Positions 32,231 to 42,512 of a stretch of 64,000 bases of DNA are shown one piece after another (position 1 is the stretch's first letter; each line of letters starts with the position of its first letter). The notes under the pieces were generated by a model, which was given only the letters and a program-made list of their open reading frames with translations, was not told where the DNA came from and made no database searches. The translations under genes were made by a program, and so were the position numbers. The DNA comes from Nageia nagi (taxonomy: Eukaryota > Pinophyta), in contig JBITNC010000001.1 of the NCBI GenBank assembly GCA_050084985.1, positions 134,168,001 to 134,232,000 of the forward strand, read 5' to 3'.

Positions 32231-32319
32231 AAAGAAAAATTCTCCAACTCAAAGGATAACTATAAGCATAAATTTGAATAAATATCTCCTTTCTAAAATC
32301 AATATTCATAATGAGCCTT

Positions 32320-33080
32320 CAACCTTTAAGGAGGATTATAAACATGCTTATTGGATGGATATTATGGATTTGGAATATGAGATGCTTATGAGAAATGAAA
32401 CTTGGGACTTAGTTCTAGAATCATTGTCAAAGAATGTAATTGGAAAGAAATGAATTTATAAGATCAATTAAAATTTAGAGGGTGAAATTGAAAAATATAA
32501 GGTAAGGTTAATGGCTAAGGGTTTCACTCAAAAGTATGAAGTTGATTATGAAAAAACCTTTACATTAGTAGAAAATATGGTTATGTTTAGATTGATCCTT
32601 ATCATTTGTATAGTTCAAGGTTGAAAGGTACTTCAAATTGATGTAAAGAGTGCATTTCTCAATGATGATTTAGATGTTGAAATCTTCATATGTCATCCAG
32701 AAGGTTATGTTGTGTAAGGGAGATAGTCCCATATGTTCAAGATAAAAAAGTCTTTGTATGGACTTAATCAAACACTAAAAGCATGGTATAAAAACATTTT
32801 AGAGTATTTTGAATCTCTTGGGTTCTCTAAAAGCTACTTAGATTCATATCTTTATGTGCTAAATGAAGGAAAAGATTTGGTCTTTATTCCTCTCTATGTG
32901 GATAATATTTTGATCACAAGGAATAATATGGTGATAATAAATGATTGCATAACCAAAACTAAAGTAGAATATGAGATAATTGATCTTGATCTCTTGCACT
33001 ACTACTTTTGTATGCAAGTGTATCAATGTAATTATTGTACCTACCTTAGTCAATCTAAATATGTATCAGATATTTTGTAG
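32320..33080 (+). pseudogene. Element B reverse transcriptase
   Basis: RVT_2. A Trp-Asp-Leu segment near 32404, then Ala-Lys-Gly-Phe-Thr-Gln near 32514, Asp-Val-Lys-Ser-Ala-Phe-Leu (32639-32660) and Lys-Lys-Ser-Leu-Tyr-Gly-Leu (32747-32767). From 32733 the frame is open for 115 codons. The active site is Tyr-Val-Asp-Asn at 32895-32906, so the second Asp of YVDD is lost (GAT to AAT). Confidence 0.87.
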
Positions 33081-33099
33081 AAGTTTGTAAGGGAAGAGT

Positions 33100-34312
33100 G
33101 TAAGCCTATGGTTATTCCCATTTCTCCTAGAATCAAACTTGAGACTAGCTCAAACTCTCAGTTGGTAGATGCTACAAAGTACAAACAACTTATTGGTAAT
33201 CTTCTTTATTTGATTATCTCTAGGCTAGATTTTTCCTATGTATTGAATTTGATGGTGAGGTTTATGCATAATATTTATGTTGATCATCTTCATGCTACTA
33301 AAAATATTTTAAGGTATATTTAGGGTCCAAAAAATCTTACTCTCAAGTGTACTAAGTTGCCTTCTTTTATTCTCTTAGGGTTCTCTAATTCTGACTATGG
33401 GGATGAAAAATATGATAAGAAATCTACTTATGCCTATGTATTTAATATTGGATCAAGTGCTATCTCTTGGAATTTCAAGAAGCAACCTATAGTCACTCTA
33501 TCTACTATAGAAGCAAAATATAGATATATGACTATTATAATCCAAGAAATAAATTGGTTCAAGCATATTTTAGAAGAAATTGGGTATGAGTAGGTTGGCC
33601 CATCCTTGATATCTTAAGATAATCAGTCAACCATTTCTTTGGCCAACAACCCTATATTCCATTAGATAAAAAAATATATTTAAATCCAAGAATATTGTTT
33701 GAATTTATAATGCATTATTGTAAAGGTTTGTATTAATTTTCTTTGTAAATTCACTAATACTTAATGTTATCAATAGATACCTTAAGTATTTAAGTGAATA
33801 TGATAATGTAACTTGTACTACACTCTATATCATGAACATGCCCCTTGGGTAAAAGGGAGTGCATGTCATGCTTTTGTACATTGGGTAAAAGGGTGATCTA
33901 AAGAGGGTGTTTGGCCTATAAATATAAGGCTTCTTATTTGTGATTACACACCAATTTGTAGAGTAAAGTTATGCTATAAGATAATGTTTAGAAAATAATA
34001 TTAGAAGAATTGTAAGAGATTCATATTTGTGAATGAAGTGAGATCTAGTTAGTGGATGTACTCTTAGTTGGAGGAATCACTTTACATCTTGAGTTATCTT
34101 TATGAGATTATCTTATTTGAGTTATTGAGATGTGATATTGAGCTTTCATGAGATCTTGGTAGTATAGGGTTGTTTATATTATATTTCAATCCCTTCAAAT
34201 ATTTCATTAGGGAGAAATTTTTGGATGACACCTTTCATCTTTAGTATTTTTTATCAAACAAAAACTCTATTGATTTGTTCACCAAACCCCTTTCTAACAC
34301 TTAGCTCTATAA
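33100..34312 (+). pseudogene. Element B RNase H, split by a solo LTR
   Basis: 33357-33593 reads as copia RNase H: Phe-Ser-Asn-Ser-Asp-Tyr (first catalytic Asp changed to Asn), Lys-Ser-Thr-x-Ala-Tyr-Val-Phe, Ala-Ile-Ser-Trp, Lys-Lys-Gln-Pro, then Thr-Ile-Glu-Ala-Lys-Tyr, where the second Glu is Lys. The domain is interrupted at 33696-34197 by the solo LTR and resumes at 34198 with Tyr-Phe-Ile-Arg-Glu-Lys and Leu-Phe-Thr-Lys-Pro-Leu (34278-34295). Confidence 0.85.
33696..34197 (+). repeat. Solo LTR (502 bp) with perfect 5-bp target duplication
   Basis: Starts TGTTTGAATTTATAATG and ends CCCTTCA, flanked by AATAT at 33691-33695 and 34198-34202. TATAAATA at 33917-33924. Same LTR superfamily as A and E (shared AGTGGATGTACTC and GAGATCTTGGTAG stretches). 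One LTR and no internal part means a full element once inserted here and was reduced by LTR-LTR recombination. It is younger than B. Confidence 0.92.
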
Positions 34313-35136
34313 GCTTTGGGGGTCTCTCAGGCTAGTGAAGTTACTGTAAAGGGGAAGTGAATTGTGAAATTTTGTTGAATACATTTTTTATGATGAAAAC
34401 TTCAATCCTACGAGGATATTTTAGTTGTATAGTGTTGATATTTTTGTACACTTATATTTTTTGGTTTTCCATGTGTGAGGAACTAGTATGTTCATGTTAA
34501 CATTGTTTAGTTATCCACATGAGATGAAATTATTTGTACACTTCTTACACTATATATTTATCCATGTGTAAAGAACTAGTATGTGTATGTTGGCACTATT
34601 TAGTTATCCATGTGTGAGGCACTTGTATGCACATGTTTGAATGTATATCCTATTTTTTGATACTTATAATCAACACATGTATTTCTTATACAATAGGTGA
34701 CTATGAATTTGATTGGCATATTTGTGATTACTTATAGTGCACGATTTGATCAATTTATAAATGGTATTATTTGATTCATTTTTTATATTGATATGAATGT
34801 ATGATACATCTAATTGATCTTGTGTATGATCTTCTTGTAACTTGTAGGTTTCTTCTTGAGATTGGAGGTTACTTACTTCGAGTATGCAAGCTTATGGAGG
34901 CTCATTTTATCAACTTCTTGTTGAAGACTACTTCTAATACATTAAAAACATTTATGATTGATGGTTATTGTATTATAAACCATTTGTTAATATGGTCAAG
35001 TAGTTGAGCCTTTTATAAGATCTATTACTTCTCAAGATGTAATGTTCTTATCTTCGATTATATCTATTATGGAGGAGAACTCTCATACTATCTCTCTCTC
35101 ACTCTATCTTCTCTACTCACTACCCAATTTTACATT
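34313..35136 (+). other. Element B 3' untranslated region
   Basis: About 0.8 kb, non-coding, homologous to the 3'UTRs of A and C. Repeated TATCCATGTGTGAGG-like words occur at 34470-34620. The inverted-repeat motif is at 34700-34738. Confidence 0.6.
34700..34738 (+). promoter_or_regulatory. 3'UTR inverted repeat, element B
   Basis: The right arm ACTTATAGT is intact (34730-34738). The left arm ACTATGAAT has two changes from the A and C form. Confidence 0.5.
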
Positions 35137-35145
35137 AAGGGGGAG
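35137..35145 (+). promoter_or_regulatory. Element B polypurine tract
   Basis: AAGGGGGAG directly before the 3' LTR. Confidence 0.85.
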
Positions 35146-35601
35146 TGTTAGAATTCCTAAGGCATTATTTTTTGGTATCTAAAATGTGTTTCACTTAATT
35201 AATCTAGATACTAAAAGTGTTTAGAAATACCTTTTTAGTATTTGAGAATTAAACAAGAAAATTTTTTCCATTCTTACCTCATGTAAACCTTGGATTAAAA
35301 GGTGAGTTGAGATAGAGTTTTATATTATGAATAGATGGCTTGGCCTTGTTGTAAATATACTTGAATAGAGAAAATTTATGCTCATAATTTATAGGTTAAT
35401 AGGATGAGAGAGAGCTTGTAAGAATTATCTTTTAGAAGTAAAAGGTCTTGAGTTGAAGTGGAGCATTCTCATCCTTGAGAGAAGACATTATACATGATTG
35501 TCTCACTTATGTGTGATTGAGTGATTGTATCTTGATTTGTTGTTTATAAGTATAAGAACACTCCAAAGTGATCTTGGGTGTAGGAGGATTCATGTATTTT
35601 A
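35146..35601 (+). repeat. Element B 3' LTR (456 bp)
   Basis: Begins TGTTAGAATTCC and aligns to the 5' LTR throughout. The terminal CA has become TA. The TATA box is damaged here (ATTATGAATAGA). TAGAA follows at 35602-35606. Confidence 0.88.
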
Positions 35602-35606
35602 TAGAA
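35602..35606. repeat. Right target-site duplication of element B (TAGAA)
   Basis: Exact match to 9154-9158. Confidence 0.85.
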
Positions 35607-37688
35607 CTATGAAATCATAAGGGAATGATGATGTATATTTCCCCCTCTTTTCCTTAGTTGTGAGATGGAATGTCTTTCATGTAGTAGAGTCAACCAAGGG
35701 AAAATAATAACCGAAAAAAGAATAGAAAAAAATACCAAACTCCAAGCATATATGTGATGGTAAACTCATAAAAGATATAGTTGTGATAGCAAGAGTAAAT
35801 CATAACATTTTATTTCATAAAAAAATGATATAGGAAGCAAGAGAAAGGATGAAATTAACATAATATGCATACATTATCATGACAATACCAAATATCCTAT
35901 TCTTAGATATATATTAGTAAATAAATATTGAATGTTTTATTCTTAGATGCATACATAAAAGATCATAATAATGTGCGTCAACATCATCATGAGGTATATG
36001 CCCCATTCCTAGATGTAAACATATGATCATAAAGAAAAATATGATGGTTAATATCCCAACCAACAAATTAGATCATAAAGAATGTCATACATCATCATGG
36101 GTTGCAAATTCCCTATTCCTAGATTTGAATAAGATATGCCAACATCATCAAAAAACTATTATGGTTAATTTTATCAAATCTTTTTCTAAGCAAGGTTTAA
36201 ACATTTTTGTAGAATCCATTGAAATTTTTTAAAAAGGTTTATATTTTATATTTTCTCCACTCAGAAATATCAACGTTAGAATAAGTGCAATATTTTTCTT
36301 CATAATGTGAGTGCAAATGCTAATATGGGTGGGAATGGTCAGGCTAGCAAAAATTTTGGTATTTATTATGCATAATAGCTTCATCTAAGTCATATTTAAT
36401 TACAAAAATAGTATCATTAGCAATAAGCATCATATTATCATGACTAGTATCATTCAAAGTAGTATCATCAATCATAGAATCTTGACTATCATTATCATTA
36501 GTTTGAGTATCAACATTATCAATGGAAGCATTAGAAATAGTTATATCATAATCAATTTTATAAATACTGGTATTTTATTTTAAAATAATAACATGATCAT
36601 TACATAAAGCAACATTTTCTTCAACAACATCATGAACAACATATTCCTTAATAATATCATCATTCTCAATTTTGGTATGTATGTTACTTACCTCATGAAG
36701 CTCACCACATTTGAAATTTGTAGTAGGAATATGATTATGATTAAAGATGGCATATAATGTGATACATAAAATAATACATAATGATATTCCTTTCACACAT
36801 ATTAGTATGATAGGACATAGAGCAAAAAATAATATGATAAAGCATGACATACATGTGGGATATATTATGGAAGATAATATGATTAATGTAACAAATACAA
36901 TTTCACATAAATCAGTAAAGGAGCATTAGTTAGCCATTATGTGCAAGATATGAATTCCAAAAATCACCAATATGTCCCAATAATAATTATATATGAATGA
37001 GAAAAACTTTCAATGAAAAAGCTCACTAAATTGAACAAAAAAACCTTCAAAATTAAGGGTTTTATGTAAAAATTAAATTCTAGAAAAATTTCATCAACTC
37101 CAAATCTCATGAAAATACAAGAAAACACACCCAATTTCACCTTCTAAAAGTTGTCTACCATGAATATCTAGGGTTTAGGAAAAATTATAGGGCACAAAGA
37201 GCCACCAATTTTTCAAAAATTAGGATCAAAATCTAGAGTTTTGAAAAAAATGAAATTCTATAAAACAAAAATACCCCCAAATTTTTAATAATTTCAAAGC
37301 AATAAGGCTTTCTAATTTTGCAAAAAATTAACAAAATAAAGAGCCAATAAAACCTATGACTTCCTATGAAAAATTCCATAGAAACTATGATGTCCTAAAA
37401 TTAAAATTTGAAGTAGGTTTATGAAACACTCTCCTACCCTAATTAAGATATGAATATGCTATAAAAGGTGGGCACCAATATGTTGAATGTTTTTAGTTAC
37501 CCCTAGGATAACCTAAGTAAAAACTATACTAAACATTCACACGTGATAATATGCAATACTATGCAGAAAATAGAATAACAAAAAATACAATAATCTAAAA
37601 TAATTGAATAATAATATAGTGCATAGATGAAGAATTCAAATTATTGGACTAGACCTAATGCTAAATAAAAGTAAGGGAATAAGATATT
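35607..37688 (-). other. Element D internal region, right part
   Basis: About 2.1 kb with no recognisable domain. 35870-36200 holds diverged repeats of roughly 110 bp (words such as CCTATTCCTAGAT). On the minus strand 36570-36350 reads open with an Asp/Asn/Ser-rich stretch, and 36575-36850 has a minus ORF of 91 codons of no known type. With 9045-9158 the internal part totals about 2.2 kb, too short for a full gag-pol, so D is a non-autonomous or deleted element. Confidence 0.45.
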
Positions 37689-38318
37689 TGATAAATAGTT
37701 ATCACCTTACTTGGATTTCAAAGAAATATGCAAATAGGAACTTATCATGGTTACATAATCTTGATAAACAAACTCCACACCAACAATAGATAGGAAAAAT
37801 AGAGCGAGTATGCACAAAAGCATGAATGTTGAGCTCACAAATGGTATCATGGATGCCAGAGGGAGTGTGAATGCTAAGATTTCAATTAGTAGAGTTCATA
37901 ATGAAGACCTAGATAGTAGTATGATAAATAATAAGCTTATTCTAGAATATAATAACAAAATAAAGAATGATAGAGCTCCCATTATAATTAAACCTCTATC
38001 CTAATAGTAGGTGTTGAAAAATACCTTAAAAGATAATAAGAATGAGAATATTAGGAAGATATTTAATGATGAACCCATGTGAGGTCTTAACCCTCTTATA
38101 GGAAAGTGTACTCCTTCATAGGATGTCTTAAGGCTAGCATTGATGTTGGATTAAATACAAGATTAGAAGGACACCACATAGGTAATATTCCATAACAAGA
38201 TGATATAACATCTAATCATATAATGATATAATAAACTATTTAATAACATGAAATAATATGATTATAATATAACAACTAAGTGAGTTCACCTTAGGGGGAC
38301 TAAATTTAGGTATTAACA
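37689..38318 (-). repeat. D2: putative 5' LTR of minus-strand element D (630 bp)
   Basis: Co-linear with 8399-9044. Minus strand: starts TGTTAATACC, ends TTTATCA. The LTR end contains a short palindrome (TGATAA/TTATCA). No clear primer-binding site follows and no target duplication was found, so the assignment is moderate. Confidence 0.6.
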
Positions 38319-38805
38319 ATTGCAACAAAACATCTAGCTATAGCTTATGTAATTCATCACCCCCAATAACCTTTTATTTTTAACTGGGCTAAGTTCTTGC
38401 TTTTATCAAATTAACCAAAGGTTTTCTATATTAAAATGGTTGGATGATTTTCATTACCAATCCTACATATATTTTTTGGTAGTACACTAACATCAAAAGG
38501 CTTTTCCCAAATGGTGGCCCTCATTTAGTGGACCATTTGACTGATATGTTGTATGATGGAGGATTGTATTATGATTTTGTTGAGTTTTTCTAGGTCTTAA
38601 ACTCTCATTATTAAAATGCACTCAAACATCATGCCTTGAAATAGGTACTAGTAGTCTTTTAAGAATGAATATGTTAGAAATATGTGACTAGTATTTCATA
38701 AAATAAACATACCATTATTCATATATATGGCTTGGGAGGTATAAAATGAGACTATCATTATTTATTATATATTGGTTATTCAGTATGGATTATTGTTGAT
38801 ATATG
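38319..38805 (+). pseudogene. Unrecognised decayed coding region, left part
   Basis: A plus-strand frame with few stops includes Gly-Gly-Pro-His-Leu-Val-Asp-His-Leu-Thr (about 38508-38540), Met-Leu-Tyr-Asp-Gly and Phe-Val-Glu-Phe-Phe. I do not recognise the family; a retrotransposon gag is possible. It is cut by element C, and a compatible frame resumes at 51122. Confidence 0.4.
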
Positions 38806-39335
38806 TGAAGGAATTGAAGGATTCCTTAAAATCCACCTAATATCACTTTGGATTTAATCTTCCTAATATTAAGAATATGTATATCATTCAAATAAAGATA
38901 ACTCAAGCATGTATAGTGGTTCCTCCATCCATGGAAGTACATCCACTTGAACCATATCAATTATATTATCTCAAGAACTCTAGGTCTCTCTATAACTAGA
39001 AGCATATTTAATCTTCCTACAAGATCAATATTTCCTCAAACTACAAGCATGGGAGATGTGTTTTCCATAAATGTATTTTACATAAAGCCCAAGCCCTCCT
39101 TTTATAGATGAAAAAATCCCTTTAACCACCCATTTACCTAAGAGGTAATATCATGAGTTTATCCACTCTTTTACTCAAGGGGTATGCTCATGAGCTTGAG
39201 TTTAGATCAAGTTTTCCACTTAGATTCTTAAAATATATTCTTTTAAGTATTATGTGATTTTACATAAAAGAATTATTATTTCTTATATACAATTTAAATA
39301 CTAACTTATACTATAATACATTATATGTTCTAACC
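38806..39335 (-). repeat. Element C 3' LTR (530 bp)
   Basis: Aligns to 50594-51121. The TATA motif on the minus strand is CCTTTTATA read on plus at 39098-39106 (TATAAAAGG). The first T of the LTR is changed (GGTTAGAAC). Confidence 0.85.
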
Positions 39336-39347
39336 CTTCCCCTTAAT
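39336..39347 (-). promoter_or_regulatory. Element C polypurine tract
   Basis: Minus strand ATTAAGGGGAAG directly before the LTR, the same context as in A and B. Confidence 0.8.
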
Positions 39348-40240
39348 GTAATATTGAGGAAGTAAGAAGAAAAGAATGTAAGAGTATAAGAGATTTCTCC
39401 TTCATAAAAAATACAATTGGAGATGAGAACTTGAGAATAATAATTGAAATGGTTCTATAAAGATCAACTACTTAACCATTTAAATAAATTATTTATAATG
39501 CAATAATCATTAACCATAAATGGTTTTAATAGACAAGTAGTAGTTATTAAATAACATGTTTACATGATGAGCTTCTATGAGCTTTCATACTCAAAGTAAG
39601 TAACTTGCAATATCCAAAAGAAACCTACAAGCTAAAAGAAATTCATAACAAGATCAGTAATATGCATCATAATGCACTTTATCAACCATGATATATAATA
39701 GAGTTATATGTGCACATCACAAAATCATGATATCTAGTAATATCACATGTGCATAATAATATCTATGAGAAAATACTCATATAACAAAAAAAATTACTAA
39801 GAGGAAGTTTGTATCACATCAAACACCACTCTATCCCTCTTGATAACAAATTCACCTATATGGAGAAGACCAAAAAATATGTTACTTCAAAATATTTCAC
39901 AAAGTTAATATACCTCACACTCATTTATCTTAAAAAAGGCACACAATATCAAATATCAAGTTTATCATACCATCAATTCAATATTTACAAGGTATAATCC
40001 ATAAGATAATAACTTGACTACACTACCTAGTCAAGATTTATAAGCCAATAACACAAAATGCCAACTTGACTATGCCACCTAGTCAAGATTTACAAGTTGA
40101 TGTCATAAAATACTAACTTGACTATGCTACTAGTTAAGATGCATATGATGGAATAAGGTAGCATTAATATATTAACATGAATTCAATTTTTATTAATGGG
40201 ATTAAGGTGAAAAAAATTACAATTTTGGATAAGGGTAAAC
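39348..40240 (-). other. Element C 3' untranslated region
   Basis: Homologous on the minus strand to 34820-35130 of B and 4150-4430 of A. 40010-40140 holds two to three copies of a unit of about 60 bp containing CTAGTCAAGATTTA. E carries the same repeat at 63850-64000 on the plus strand. Confidence 0.6.
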
Positions 40241-40625
40241 CTTTTTAACCACTCCAATGTACAATTTGTAGTCATGGAGAAGGGAGAAACTTTTTAACCA
40301 CTCCATAAATATGTAGTCATGGAGAAGGATAAACCTTTTTAATCACTCCATCAATATCTAGTCATGGACAAGAGAAAACCTTTTTAATCACACTCCATCA
40401 ATATGTAGTCATGGAGAAGTACGAATATTTTTGACCACTCCATGAATAGGTAGTCATGGAGAAGGGAGAATATTTTTAACCACTTCATCAATATGTAGTC
40501 ATGGATAAGGGTGAACATTTTTAACCATGTGATCAATATGTAGTCATGGAGAAGGGCAAACCTTTTTAACCATCCCATCAATATGTAGTCATGGAGAAGG
40601 ATGAACCTTTTAAACTAATTTTTAT
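40241..40625 (-). repeat. 45-bp minisatellite of element C, 8 copies
   Basis: The word GTAGTCATGGA recurs at about 40268, 40313, 40358, 40405, 40450, 40495, 40540 and 40585, a 45-bp step. On the minus strand each unit contains GGAGTGGTTAAAAAGGTT. E has the matching minisatellite at 63409-63760 on the plus strand. Confidence 0.85.
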
Positions 40626-42192
40626 AATAAAGATTAACACTCCTTTGAATTATGTATTCAAATAAATATCACTAAATGTTAATCTTCCTAGGTACCAATA
40701 GGTATATGAGATTATCTGACTATAACCTCTATTTTAGGTAGTCCTAAATCATATGATAATAAAACTAGTGCTATTGGTGTATCAATTAACCTAGGATTGT
40801 AACCCGTATTTAATATATATTAAATATAGTATGTTAAGATTTGAGAACATTAATTTTTATTCAACTCAAAGGGAAATAATGATTTATTAAAGAGAAAATG
40901 ACATGATACCCCTAACCAACCTAAACTAAAGTGCAGATTGATGCCATATCCATTGCATAATAGAGTTTAATAAATACTAACAAAGAATGAAAAAAAATAT
41001 TGGATCCATTTTCAATTACTCAACCAACTCATATTATGAAATTCATGTACCAAATAATGTATAAGAAACATTCATTCATTATTTTATACTTATAAAAATA
41101 AATGAAGCACAAAAAACAACACATCACATAAGCTTAAGCAAATATAATAAAAGAAATTCCCTTGAAATATTATAACCAAAGTTCTTACACCATAATATTG
41201 CACAAAATATTGATACAACATACAATGTATTATTCAACTACAACCATGGTAGGTTACCCTAGTATTATGATAACTCTTTGAAGAATCACTTCTACCTAAC
41301 CTAAAATACTTGAGAGCTAGGTACAAGATGAACTAGATCATAACATGCTTCTCTAGAATATTTCTTGAAAATCCATAGGATAGATCCTTCAAAAAAAAAA
41401 AAGAATAAAACTACAAGGAAAAAGGTTAAATAAACTTAAAAAAACCAAATATCCTCTTTCCTAAAAAGCATTTCACATTTAACTATCATGTGTCCCTTAG
41501 GTATTATCTATTTAATAAAGTTACAAGTGTATACCAAATTAATAAGATAAAGACTTTACTTTCTCTTTATTCTAGTTGATTCCTTGTAGATAACTTGTAC
41601 AACATTTTCTTGTAAATTCTATTCTTCTTGAGTAAAATTTGGCAACTCTTGTTAGACTTGATATAATACTATTGATTCCTTAATCTAGTTTCAAATTTTT
41701 GATTCATAATAAGATATCACTTTTTTCATTTACACAAATTGGTTTGCAACTTGCAAGAATATTTCATATTTTTAATTTTTTCTTGGGGTAATTTATATCA
41801 ATCTTGATTTTAATTTCTAAATTTCCTCTTTAGCTTCTAATAAAGTTATATATATATATATATATATTATTTGTCAATCCTATATTATTCCATTCTTTCT
41901 CTAGATCTTCTATCAATAAAATTTCTTTTTCCACAAATAATTCATCTTTATCATACAACATGTTAGTTGAGGAGATTTTATTTACCCTATCTCCAAAGGT
42001 ATATGTGATTCCTAGTACTAGCTAATTACATAAAAATTTGTACCTCCATTTAATCAAATCAAAGCTTGATTTAATCTTACTTCTTCCTTTTGAAACTGTA
42101 ATATCTTGATTTTTAACCTTTGAAATCATATCCTTTAAAGTATTAAGCAAATGTACTATAGTTATCATTCCTTTACAAGTTTATCATTTTTT
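40626..42192. other. Nested sequence inside C, mostly unassigned
   Basis: AT-rich. A (TA)n run sits at about 41850-41868. 41700-41980 on the minus strand shows a Leu/Glu/Lys-rich coherent stretch (coiled-coil-like) that continues into the next entry. No family recognised. Confidence 0.35.
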
Positions 42193-42512
42193 TCTAAATA
42201 ACCATAACATCATATCCGGCTCTATTTGTTCACTATCTAACTTTTGTTTTTCTTTATCAAAAGTTACCTCAACTACTATCTTCCTTAATTCCAAAATAAC
42301 TTTTGTAGCTTCTTCAACGAGATGAGTTGGTAATTTTTCAGGAACTTCTAAGGATCCACCCATTTCCTTTTGTTTTTCACCAATTTGAGCTTGAAAAGGA
42401 GATAAAGGAGGAGTTATAAATAGTTGAGGGGATCTTGGTTCTCCTAATTCTTCTAAAGGTACTATTGTTAGGGGCTCAATAATTTGAGGTAATGGTCTAG
42501 CCTCAATTATTG
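42193..42512 (-). pseudogene. Unrecognised Pro/Glu-rich coding remnant
   Basis: About 106 codons open on the minus strand. They open Thr-Pro-Ile-Ile-Glu-Ala with a Pro-Leu-Pro segment, continue through a Pro-rich stretch to Lys-Leu-Pro-Thr-His-Leu-Val-Glu-Glu-Ala, and end Trp-Leu-Phe-Arg-Lys-Lys-stop. Two stops lie just upstream, and an open frame continues on the far side. It looks like a real old protein, not an AT-rich accident, but I cannot name it. Confidence 0.45.

Larger units (their letters stand above)
9159..35601 (+). mobile_element. Element B: 26.4-kb Ty1/copia retrotransposon containing a 12-unit tandem array
   Basis: A 5' LTR (9159-9619) and 3' LTR (35146-35601) of one family are flanked by the same five bases, TAGAA, at 9154-9158 and 35602-35606, so everything between entered as, or grew within, one insertion. 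Order: LTR, primer-binding site, leader, 19.2-kb array, gag, protease, integrase, RT, RNase H (with a solo LTR inside), 3'UTR, polypurine tract, LTR. Without the array and the solo LTR it would be about 6.7 kb, a normal copia size. All coding domains are decayed. Confidence 0.9.

Noticed and set aside
40384-40581. Repeat protein on the minus strand in the 45-bp minisatellite
   Set aside because: Open only because the period is a multiple of three. The frame open in E is different, so no shared protein.
41850-41868. TA-rich run as a promoter
   Set aside because: A simple dinucleotide repeat in decayed sequence with no gene start nearby.
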